A stretch of 64,000 nucleotides of DNA from contig MU400535.1 in NCBI GenBank assembly GCA_022578965.1, positions 248,001 to 312,000 of the forward strand, given 5' to 3'. Numbering within the stretch: the stretch's first letter is position 1; each line of letters opens with the position of its first letter. Below are positions 47,188 to 58,054 of this stretch, piece after piece. The stretch comes from Xylaria sp. FL1777 (lineage: Eukaryota; Ascomycota; Sordariomycetes; Xylariales; Xylariaceae). Below the pieces are notes generated by a model. The model had not been told where the DNA came from, did no database searches, and saw nothing but the letters and a program-made list of their open reading frames with translations. The translations under genes and the position numbers were made by a program.

Positions 47188-49027
47188 TTACCACTCGTAC
47201 TCTCCAGTCGCCTTATGGAAGACATAATCTCTCCCATTCACGTTGAGAACGCCATCCTTGAGCACGCACTTCCTGCAAACGAATAAGTCAGGTGTCAAAA
47301 AAGCATATAGGAGAAAGAACGTACCACTTGTTCTTTACGCGCTGCACTTTGTCATACATACAAAGCATAATCTGGCCACCTTCTTCGTCATCTTCATTTT
47401 CCTCGATGTTATCATCCGGGTCGTCGAGGTCTGAGTTGATTGCATCTTCGTCATCTTCCATATCGTCTTCTTCCTTGATATCGTCATCTGGCCCGTCGAA
47501 TCGAGATGGACCATGGTTTGTACCCGATTTGTGATAGGAAATAGCTTTACTCTTGCTAGCACGCTTGAGCGGCACCATTAGGCCGCCTCCTTCCATAGCT
47601 TTAGCTCTTGCAGCAATTTGTGCATGAAGGAGATTATCTATCTCCACTCGGCCCATCTCGGTCGCCTGCCCGTTGCGGGACTGTTGGATGAGAATGCCGA
47701 CATGACCATCATCTTCCCCAGCTCCGTCAACCTGAGAAGTAGGAGGTCGCTGGCCGTTGACCATAGGGACACGTTGTTGCTGTTGTGCCGCGGGGTTATG
47801 AGGAACATTTGGTCGATATTGCTGCTGAGGATTATTCTGATACTGAGGAGGGTATGTCTGGGGGATTGATGGATTCGCCATTCTCTGTTGATTTTGCGGT
47901 TGCGTCACACCACCACCAGGTTGCTCTCTCAACTTGTTGATGGATGCAGCTGCTCGATCCCCATATTGGTTCTGTAGCTGGGCAATGACACGTTGCTGAG
48001 CAATGTTGTTTGGATCCCCCTGGGGAATAGCCTGAGGCATTTGATTGCCCTCAAGGCCAGGCTCTATCTTGACATTTGGCTCTGGTTTGATGCGAGCATC
48101 GCCAGGCGATTGACTAGCTGGCACGGGGACGGGCACAGCCTGAGGTGCAGGCGGCTGCGGCTGAGCATAACCGTTGCCATTGGGAGTAGGCAAAGGCGCA
48201 GATGCTCCAGGGGCTGGTTGAGCCGCTGTAGGAGCAGTGGTAATGGGAGCTGGCGGTGGGTCAGGCTTGGGATCCCACGGGAAGGCAGCTAGCTGTTGCT
48301 GCGAGAGCTTCTTCTGCCAGCCCTATATCGCATCATGTCAGCAAACTTGGGCTTGATGCTTTATCGAAAGAGAGTGACGCAAACAGAAAAGGTCAAAAGA
48401 AAGAACGAAAACATAGGACAAAGATTTTGACACTAGCTTTCTTTGGCGCAGCCTTATGGGTAGGTATTGGAGTGAGGCTGCCAGGGTAGGAGATGGGAAA
48501 TAGGGGCGATTGATAGGCGGAGAGCATGGAAGGTGGAAGGAAGGAGAGCACGTGATGTGCAGTGGGGTTCAATGCCGGAGCTGGCCAATGAGCAAAGTCT
48601 GAGTCATCCGTGCCCGGGTGTAGGGAGTTGGGAGGGATAAAAGCCCCAAATAGTGCTGCCCGCCCCGACTCCCAACCCGCCAGTTCTCACCACCCTCGGC
48701 TGACCGACTCTTTAGGCTGCCCTCACACTAGGAACAAAGGTGTATTCCATCAAATCCACCAACACCACCACCTCTACGCCCTCAACTTGGACCATTTCGC
48801 AGTGTTTACTAACTCAATGACTGTCGGAGAAAGGGATTCTGATGGTGAAATGCCGCCACCTGCGTGAACGCGAGAAGGAGGTGATGCGAATCATATGTGA
48901 TACTTACCTTCCTCAGTTGTTCCAAGACAGCCTCGTCAATGCCGCCCTCCTCGAAATCAACCCGCGACGCCGCGATCACATCGTTAATTATCTGCTGATA
49001 GACGCCACCGACCTGTGAGTTCGACAT
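47188..49027 (-). CDS. toa1: Transcription factor IIA large (alpha/beta) subunit
   Basis: Three exons (49027-48908, 48322-47325, 47272-47188) give 400 residues. The N-terminal helical domain (VGGVYQQIINDVIAASRVDFEEGG, then LEQLRKGWQKKL across the first junction) pairs with the small TFIIA subunit. A long Pro/Gln-rich linker (about 60-230) follows. A Glu/Asp-rich segment precedes the C-terminal beta-barrel half (GGQIMLCMYDKVQRVKNKWK, DGVLNVNGRDYVFHKATGEYEW), which contacts TBP and DNA. TFIIA stabilises TBP on promoters in the nucleus. The last intron is a normal 52 nt; the first is 585 nt, several times longer than most introns in this window. The length is above that of the yeast protein (286 residues) mainly because of the linker. 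Confidence 0.92.
48323..48907 (-). other. Unusually long (585-nt) first intron of TFIIA large subunit
   Basis: Donor GTAAGT at 48907 and acceptor GATATAG at 48323, with a GCTGAC branch close to the acceptor. Joining the flanks gives LRK-GWQKKL, the same spacing as yeast Toa1, so no coding exon appears to be missing. Inside, on the plus strand, lie CACGTGA (48549-48555), CCAAT (48585-48589), TGAGTCA (48600-48606) and GATAAAAG (48636-48643). Confidence 0.75.
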
Positions 49028-50261
49028 GGTGATTGAAACCGGATGGACAGACGGATGCCGAGTGGTGATTGATAGTTTCCCAGGGGATAGTGATATGGCT
49101 AGAAGAACAAGACTACGTGTGTTGCCCGTCAATCTTCCTGCTATGGCAGAGCTATCAAGTCGAGGAAGCGCGATGCAGCAATTAAAGCGACTGCAACAGT
49201 CTCGGATCAATCAGTAGTAAAACCCGTAGTCGAAATGCCTCCCGTCGGATGTGGTAGGGAGAACTTGAAGGCAGCGTGAGATTTGACAGGTAGATGTGCA
49301 ACCCCGATGGAGTCATCAACGGTTCAATGCAATCCCACTCGGCGGAAGGCTTCGGCCTTTAAAATTCCTCCCCTCGAACCTCATCAATTTCGCGAGGGGT
49401 GGATCTCCTGGCCAGCTCAATTTCTCTAATTGTTCGTAGACAGTTGATGTGTGTTGCGGGCGTCTTTGCGACAGCACTGCTGGTGGTGTAATGCTAGACT
49501 AGGTTGGTGGTGTTGGGGTCAAGTTCCTTAGGTCCTCTCAATTCCTAAGAAAATGCTCCGTAGCGCCACTAGCTTGCTTAGCTAATCCAGGCACGATCCG
49601 GTACCTAGTGATAAGATAAGCAGCACACTGCTAGCAACTACCTGCCTGTAGGTATCTGCCTTCGGTTAGGTTGTCCGTATTACGATAATGTACCGTACTA
49701 TACACAATACGGTAGTTGTAGCTTCTGCCGGAAACGGTTTAACCATCAATCAAACACTCCTTAATGGATTCTTCAATGGACAATATTCCGCGGAATGTTG
49801 CACTTTTACCCGGCACTTCTGCCAGACCTACAACAATAAGGTAACAGCAGTAGGCATTCACATTGAAATATGCACCAGACTCATGCATAGTCCACCATAC
49901 CACAAAAATGTGTTTGACTATCTAAGTAGGTGAGCACGAATCCATACGCAGTATGCCGAGTCTATTAACCTCCTCCGCCATATCTTCCTAACAATGGAGG
50001 GCAACTTTAGTAGCCTGCTCCTGGGTATAATAATACAAATTTTCCATGATCCGCACAGGGGAGCCTCCTCTGTTAGCGTTTTTCCGTGTCGTAGCTCATG
50101 ACCAAGTCTCGATCGTATGGGAATATCGTTATTATCGCTTCGTAAATCCCCAACGCCGCGCTAAAGTCACCGCAAATCGCCGGTACCAGACAATGCCAGA
50201 ACGAAACTGTATACCTACTGTTGATGTTCGTAGCTTTCGAGGCCACACGACGGCGAGTCGC
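49028..50261. other. Intergenic, 1.2 kb
   Basis: Promoter region of the TFIIA gene and 3' region of cdc20, both on the minus strand. Frames 49026-49217 and 49688-49933 (+) show no motif. Confidence 0.5.
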
Positions 50262-52119
50262 TTATCGGATTGTCATTTGCTTAGCCATCTCCGCCTTGCC
50301 AGACGAGGCACCCGCGCCGACACCAGCAACGGAGCCTGCCTTCTTCTCGAAGATCTTCCAGAACTTCAAGCTCTCGTCGGCAGCTATTAACAATGTTAGC
50401 TAAGCTGTCCAAAACTTCTTTGTACTGGGTGCATTCAATCTTACCTGCAGTTGCAAGCATCTGTCCGTCGGGGCTGAGGCAGCTGTGAAGAACACGGCTC
50501 TCGTGGGCTGGGATCTCAACGTTGCGAACCAGCGTGGGGTAGCTCCAGATGCTCAGAGAGTTGTCGGGGAAACCGCTCGAGCTGACGATCTCACGGTAGC
50601 TAGTGCTCCAGCGAAGGCTGGTGACTTGGGAACCAGTGTCGATGCTGTTGACGCGGGCACCAGAAGTCGTGTTCCAGAAGTGAATGTGACGATCGTACGA
50701 GCCACCGCCGGTGGCGAGCAGGTTCATGTTCCACGGGCACCAAGCAAGGGCCTTCACGGCGGCCTTGTGGTTGGTCTTGGTGAATTTGGGAACTGCCAAG
50801 GAACGGGCGTCCCAGATTGACACCAGATTGTCGTTGCCGCCAGTAGCGAGCTGAGCGCCGTCGGACCGCCACTCGAGCCCGCACACCTCTGAGGTGTGAG
50901 AGACGAGCTCGGCGACCTTGTGCTCCGCAATGCGGACATCATGGTTGAAGACTAGGCCACTACGGGCACCGGTGGACAGGAGGTGCTTATTCCAGCCCAT
51001 CACGCCAACGCGGGTATCGTGTCCGAACATGCTTCGGATCTTGGCGCCTTCTGCCACATCCCAGATCTGAACCTCACCTGTGCCGAGACCGACACCGACG
51101 TATGCTCCGTCGTCAGACCACTTAACGCTGCTGACATAGGTGTCAGGGCTGGCCTCCAAGAGGCAGCTGACAGAGCCTTCATCAGCCGACCACACGTAAA
51201 CGTTTCGCTCTAAACCAATGGCGACTTGGTTACCAGAGCTCCAGTCAAGCAGGTTCAAGTAGTAGTCATCAATCAGACCTGGAGCATCGAGGACACGTTC
51301 TGGTGCCGTTGCGATTCGGCGTCTGAACTGGGCGGAGCTAGCGCTAGCCGACTTCAAGGGTCGGTTGTATTGCTGGCGAAGGTCGATAGGCTTAGATGAC
51401 TCAGGTGGCGCAGGCTTGAACTGAAGGATTCTGGTGTTCAGGTTAACGCCGCAAGCATTAGCTAGGGAGTCTTGGTAGGCGATCGTGTTTGGCGATGGAC
51501 GTGAATAGGAGGCGGCATCGTCGTCATCGTTGATGCTGAGTCCTTCCAGAGAAGCAATAGCGGCATCAGTAGCTGATGCGAGGATTGAAGATGACTCAGT
51601 GTTGCTGCTCGACTTTGGCCGTGACTTGTCTTGCACATCCAACTTTCCAGACCCGACATTGGCGATGGCAGAGCTGTTGCTTCGGTTGGGAATAAATCGG
51701 TCGGCAGCATAGGTCAGTGTCGTCTTGTTCGACTTCTGGCGCAGCGGTGCCTTCTTGGTCTTTGTGACAGGGGTTTTTGTGTTGCCGGTGCCGATGAGAG
51801 TAAAGTCTGATACACCCAGTTCAAGCGCCTTTCGCGGACTTGCTACAGAGCGAGCAATGTTGGACTTGGGTGAGTCTCGGTGAGAAGGTCTCGTGGACTT
51901 GGCGAAATGTGAAGATAGGTTCCCTCCATACACTGACTTGCCGGGGCGAGATGAATCCTGATATTTCTCAGGGGTGTATGGTGAAGAATCTACGGGAGCC
52001 TTGGTGTTGGCTGTGCGTTGACGGGGTGACGGGGTCAAGGGCATGCGGCCGCCAGCGACGCGGGAGGAGAAAAGACCCTTATGGGACTTGATGGGTGTTG
52101 ATACTGCAACTGATGCCAT
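50262..52119 (-). CDS. cdc20: Cdc20, APC/C activator (WD40)
   Basis: Two exons (52119-50445, 50383-50262) with a 61-nt intron (GTAAGA/AATAG) give 598 residues. Cdc20 recruits substrates to the anaphase-promoting complex and is the target of the spindle checkpoint. Evidence: a long basic, SP/TP-rich N-terminus (candidate CDK sites), the C-box DRFIPNR (residues 140-146), the RILQFKPAPPE segment, the start of the propeller (DDYYLNLLDWSSGNQVAIGL, typical of Cdc20 rather than Cdh1), seven WD-type blades (WSADEG, VQIWDV, VSIWDARS, HFWNTTSG, SIWSYP, LKFWKIFE), and the C-terminal Ile-Arg tail (MTIR) that docks on the APC/C. Without splicing the frame loses the last blade and the IR tail. It is divergent from the Ral2-like gene across about 1.07 kb. 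Confidence 0.93.
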
Positions 52120-53192
52120 GGTGTCTGATTGTGCAATGTCTGACTCGAGTGTAGTATCGTGAGTGAAATAGTTGGTCTCCGTCGAAGTACAACTAAATGT
52201 CTCGAAGGAGTAGTGATTTGAGAGAGAGCTCCGATGAATCGAATGAGCTCCAAGAGACTCAAGTTAATGGTTCCTGGATTGTTATTTGGTTAGTATCTGC
52301 TGTCGTTGTAATGCTCGATAAATCGAAGTGTGCCTTCGGGAAGAATGTCTTTCAGTCGGCGGGGCGATCAAATGGCTGAAGCAGCGATGAGATCTAGTGG
52401 ACATGAAAGAATTGCTTGCAAGAGGCTTGAAGATAGCTTAGGTAGCTAAAGTAGCGGAGTAGATGGAGTTTGAGGGGAGCGGGAGGAGAGAGATGTAGTG
52501 TGTGATGAGAAGAAGGAAGAAAGAAGTCTGGAATTGAGTTCATGATGGGAGACCTTTTATTTACACTGAGGGTGGGGCGTTGATACGACAACCAGGTACG
52601 CCCATTCCCTTTCTGTACTTAGGTACTCAGTTCCCCCCCCCCACTGCTGCATTTCCCTTTCTTTTAGCGCCTCTTTAACAGCCTGCATCGGAATGAATTA
52701 AAGGGTAGGTTAGGTACCTAGGTAGTATCGGTCCCCCACTTTTCCTTTCACCTCCGGACCGCCAAGCACCTGTAAGTCACCCTTTAAAGGTCGCTGGTCA
52801 GACATTGGTTTTGCCTGCCTGCACTGCCACACAACAAAATCAGGAACCAACCACCAATCGATTATCTAATTCATCCCCGACTTGCTCCCGTTGTAGAACC
52901 AACTTTTGCCCACGTTGATCCCTGAACCTGAAACCCATCGAGACAAGCAACCATCCACCACCCGCTGTCATCGCCATACGCCCTTCCTCTCGTTCGACTT
53001 GCCTTTGCCATTTGCGAGGTGGCCAACACGGCAATAGCCCCTGTAGTTGCCGACTCATCTCCCAGACCGTTGCTCGCCGCCACACTCGCGATTCACATGT
53101 GATGGTGACATAGCAACATAGCAAGCGGCCGCCATCGCGACTATAACTCGCAGTCATCCACCTGCCCATCTCATCTCCTCGCCCACGACGAC
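52120..53192. promoter_or_regulatory. Shared upstream region of cdc20 and ral2-like gene
   Basis: A 1,073-bp divergent intergenic region. It contains a run of 10 C's around 52633-52642, TAGGTACCTAGGTAGT near 52711-52726, and a C-rich stretch with CCACC words close to the ral2-like ATG. No specific transcription-factor site stands out. Confidence 0.5.
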
Positions 53193-55574
53193 ATGGCGCA
53201 CCCCCCGACGGCCTCCGCTTCAGCGCAGTCTCTATTCGGCGGCCCCGTCGGCCCAGCCTCTTTCCAGCACTCGTCCTCGGGCACCGCTTCTGCACCCTCC
53301 CTCACCCCTTCGACCTCGAACGCGCCGACTCCCGTGTCCGCTGCCTCCTCCGGAAACACTTTTGTCATGCCCAACTCGCCTATCAAGAACAGGACCATGA
53401 CCGATGGCTACCGACCAAAAGTCACGCGAACCCTCGGCCAAAGACCGGCGTGTCTTGTCAATGCCTCGGTCACTTATTGCGGCAACAACCAGATCTACGC
53501 CTTTGGAGGCTTTGACCAGTATACTGACGAAGTCTACAACCATGTGCTCAGACTGGATCTTGTAAGCCACCAATGGAGTCTGGTGGACAACTACGGGGAC
53601 ATCCCCGGCGTGAGAATGGGTACGTGATCCTAGATTGTGCGCTGATGCGCAGTACGCTCACTGCTTGGACTGCAGGACACACGGCTACGCTGTACCAGGG
53701 CGACAAGCTTTTAGTTTTTGGCGGCGAGAATGAGCACCGTACATATCTTTCGGACCTCATCATCTTCGATTTGAAGACGGCACACTGGACGCAGCCCCAG
53801 GTTACCGGCCCTCTACCCAAAGGCCGAGCGAGACACGCCGCTGTCCTCCACGAAGACAAGCTGTTTATTATTGGTGGTATCACCGGACATGATAACTATG
53901 TTCTGGACGATATCTGTTATTTGGACCTAAAGACATACACATGGTCTAGGTCGTGGCGCTTTGTTGGGCGGTTTGATCACTCGGCGTATATATGGTGCGT
54001 GCCACTTTCATCAAAACTACTATGTGATGCTGACTGACCGTTGTAGGGCCGACCGAGTCTGGGTCTTTGGGGGCCTTAGCGAAGATATGGACAAGGTTAG
54101 CGAATTGTGGTGGCTTGATCTTAAGGGTAGTCCTGCTTTCGACTCACCGCCTCACATGGGATCGAGCTCAGATAGACATGCAGTGATGGGCCGTACAACC
54201 GACCCATCCCGTCCCGTATATTCCATTGGCCCGACTGCCGTCGTTGGTGCCTCCGGATATGCTGCCAATTCGCGGACAGCCCAGGTCAACACGCCCTCGT
54301 TCCAACTTAAAGCATATGCCCCCATGGCACCAGGCGCAGTTTCATCCTTGAAGTTTGTCTCCGGTGCCAATGTGCCCTCTCAGGTACCCGGAACGCACTT
54401 CCACATTTACTCCTCGGGTACTTTGCTTGATTGTATAACACCAGCCGCTACAATCACCTCAAAGGAGTGCTCCTTGTCAGCTTTAGACCTGGCCTCTTTG
54501 CGATGGCAAAAACTGGCGGAAGGCCGCGAAATATTTAAGTCGGGCTTCCGCTGGCATTATTGTACCATGAATGAAGATGGCACAAAAGCCTGGCTACTGG
54601 GTTGCCCAACTGATCCTACAAACGATATTGGTCCAAACGGGTTTGAAGAATACCTGAGTGACATCATGGAGATAGATCTACGGCGTTATGGCTTTCTCGG
54701 AAACAACTTTGTCTCAGAACCCCGGTCAGAGCTCTCTCGCCCCACCTCTCATACTCGGGTACAAGAACAACCATCAAAGGGACTCGGCCTCGATCTTGCT
54801 AGACTTTTCAACCAACCTCCCGAGACGGGTAGTGGAACTGACTTTATCATTACTGCCCTCGCCAGCGATTACGACGACGACGATGTGATGAGCTCAAGTC
54901 TTATTCGTGCCGGGGAGGTACCAGAAGACCAGAATTGGCTTGCGCCAGATGCTCCAACGTCACCACCTATTCATGTCCATAAGCTCATTCTCCAGGCACG
55001 TTGGCCGCATTTTGCGCGACTTTATAACGCACAGATGGCCGAGTTCCACACTAAAAAGATGCACATCCCTGAACCCTACTCTGTCGTCAAAGCGTTCCTT
55101 TCCTACCTATACACTGATAGCATTCATATCAACGACGGAGTCACGGACCTGTCTGATGTTGCTGGGTTACTAGTGATGTCTAACATTTACAACATTCCAC
55201 ACCTCAGGCTTCTCTGTGTCAATCGACTATCGAAGGAGCTTGATGTTGATAACGCATGCATCATCTGGTACTGTGCTGGTCAGGCTAATGAAGATTGGCT
55301 GGGTAAGAGAGCAGCAAATTTCTGCCTAACACATTGGGGTCGCATCGTCCGCACTCAAGGCTTCTTGCGACTGCCTCGTACAGCTCTGGTTGAGCTATCC
55401 CAGGAGATCGATATGGAAGGCAGAGTCATAGCCGGGGAGGAACTTGATTTTGTTGACAGCTACCGCAGTCGAAACGACAATTGGATCGCTCGAAAAGATA
55501 GCGTTGGTAGCGACCGCACTCAGCCATTGCCTTCTGACATGGATAACGATTCCGAAGGCATGGATATCGCCTGA
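53193..55574 (+). CDS. ral2: Kelch-repeat/BTB protein, Ral2-like
   Basis: Three exons (53193-53619, 53676-53994, 54047-55574) with introns of 56 and 52 nt give 757 residues. After a Ser/Ala/Pro-rich N-terminus (about 90 residues) come kelch blades (YAFGGFDQYTDEVYN, LLVFGGENEHRTYLSDL, LFIIGGITGHDNYVLDDI, VWVFGGLSEDMDKVSELWWLDL). In the C-terminal half is a BTB/POZ domain: PPIHVHKLILQARWPHF, FLSYLYTDSI, ADVAGLLVM-like helix, LLCVNRLSKELDVDNA. The order matches fission yeast Ral2, required for Ras1 activation, and is similar to animal LZTR1. Expected role: cytoplasmic scaffold or Cullin-3-type adaptor in Ras signalling. Specific function is inferred from family. The ATG at 53193 is the first in frame after the CT-rich leader. 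Confidence 0.85.
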
Positions 55575-58054
55575 ACATTAATAACGTGGTAAAAGGACAG
55601 GGAGAGATGAATCAAATTACCGTGGATTAAGATATATATTCGGATAACCCTTTACGATTAGTCTTCCCCGGAGACCTTACGACTAGCACTGATGGGAAGC
55701 TTGTTTTTATCCCTTTGGCTCTGGAGCGGCGTTTGATGACTGATTGCCGGATGAGATACCGTACTATGCATATAGGGCCAAGCTACGCATTAGGGGTGTG
55801 CTTTGAGTATTTGCTTTTTTCCTTTTGTTTGCGGTTCACGGACGGTTTCGCACCTAGGCCTGGCGTTCTTAGGATGAGAATGGACCAAACATGTTACGAC
55901 AAGATTATGCTGGGTTAGATGTTTCGCCGGGTAAATAGCTATACTGTACTGTAAGACGGCGTTGGTGAGAGTGGTACATACTAGGTATCTATCTATCTAC
56001 TAGTGGAATGATATATTATGCTGCTTATGAATTCTGGCTATTATCTTTTTTTTTTATGTACTTGCTTTCCCTTACCTGTAACAACTAACTCCTGCGTAAC
56101 GAAGCCTCATCCAACAATGTTCCGCTCTCGTGTCATAAACAGTCATTATCATCATCATCTCGTGCCTACCTAGGTTATACATCTACGTAAGGTAGATAAA
56201 TATAGTTCTGCTTGCACTAGGGAGATTTAAGCATTTACCTAACCATCTATCTTTACCTTAGACAGTCAAGCTTACAAGGCTGACAACCACAAAGACACTC
56301 CTAGTATATGGTTTTGCCTATATCCTTTATGTAGGTACATATATGGGTACTTGTATTTATTCTCCTTTTCGCAGCTGTCATGTCGGTGATAAGAATCTAT
56401 AAGAAAAACAGGTATAAGCCTGAATATCGGTTTGGCTCCTTTCCCTTTTTCTTTGTTTTCTTTTCTTTTCTTCTTCCAAAGCATTACAGATCAACGACAT
56501 CGTGAAGAACAACTCATACGATTTCTGGTACGGTAATGGTAAGTCAGCCAACTGACTACCCGTGTCTCGGATTCCCTTCGAGGTCCAAGACTATCTATAC
56601 AGACCTATCGTGAGCGAAATGAATAGGATGCTACTGGTAAGTAGTTTTAAAAGTAGTTAGGTGGTAGGTAGGCCTAGTTAGGAATCTCCCTACTTTGAGA
56701 TGTACTTCGTGTTGGTTTCGTTGAGAGTCCTTGGATACATGGATGATCGTGTTCCGTGGTGACCAGTCTCATCCCCTCTACTGGATCATGCTTGACTTCT
56801 TACTGCATGCTAACTTGCTGTCGGCTATCTCATTCACATAAACCGAATAGTTGGTCGCAAGGATTGAATCTGCCAGGCCTTTGTATACGATAAACATATC
56901 TAGTCATTATCACTCGCACAGGACGGGCGACCACAAATTATGCAACTAAAGAGTTACCCAGGCGTAGGAATGTCTCGAAAATATAAACTGAGAGGAAAGA
57001 GTTAGCGGAACGCTATAGAGACAGGCTACAAGAATATCCATCCCATACAAACAGTGAGTATTAGCCACTCGGTCAGTGCCGCGAGGCAAATCCAAGCGGC
57101 AACATCAACTCCGGTATGGTACCCTTTCCCCTCCTCATTTATATACCATCAACGTTGGCTTAGTCTTCGACTCAACAACAGAGTCCGGCAAAATACAACT
57201 TTGGTCATCTAAACGTAGGAAAACTCGAGTACCTCCAAACCCAGACTTTCTTCGTCTTTTCGCTGATGGAAAATCGTGAAACTGATGGTATGGAAGCCAA
57301 GTCCAGTGCCGATGCGACGAGAATGAAATCAAAGAGGTCTCTTCTCTTCGCTATCGACGAGCCGTGGGGCATTAGGGACACTCTCCTGAGAGACTTGTTC
57401 CGCGATCTATCGTAGGAAATGTTCAGAGGTGTCGTAGTACTGTAATCGAAAGTACCAGTATCGCTATATCCATCCTCACATCACCCGTCTTATTCTGTTC
57501 CATATCCAGCGTCCACTCTTTTATCTATGCCATTCTTCATTTTCCTTTCCCCATAGGTGTGATTTGGTACAGATAGGTTTGACGGGCGATTTCAACTATC
57601 CATCCTAATTTGTATCCTCATAATTCGTATCTCAAACTCTCGGAAGATGGCGAGGGCAGATCTGGTAGACTTCTAATCAATGGGTGGAAGCTGAGACCTG
57701 ATTCATAAGTAGACCGTTATGCTGAAAAAGCAGAAACGCCCGAAGTGAGAAATGCGAACTTTTCCGAAACCCAGAATTCAAAGCGTAAAAAGGAAAGAGA
57801 TTGAAGGGGTATCCGGTCTATGTGTGGTGAAAGTCTATGATGTACAGTCGAAACAACCAGATTTGGAGCTAAGGGCATCCCAAATCAGGTTTACAAAGAA
57901 CGAACAGATGTCATTTGACAAGGAATAACAGATGACGAGGGTTATGCGGGTATTGGCTCAGGTTGCATTTGATGTGCAGTCAAAGCAAATCATCATAATT
58001 TTCCTCGTTTAAACGTGGAAATTTGCATTGGGATAGATGAGCAGATAAACTGCT
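55575..58054. other. Intergenic, 2.5 kb, between convergent genes
   Basis: 3' regions of the Ral2-like and Sfp1-like genes. No gene recognised. Frame 57076-57279 (+) starts at a non-ATG codon; frame 56272-56484 (-) is rich in Lys and has no motif. Confidence 0.5.
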
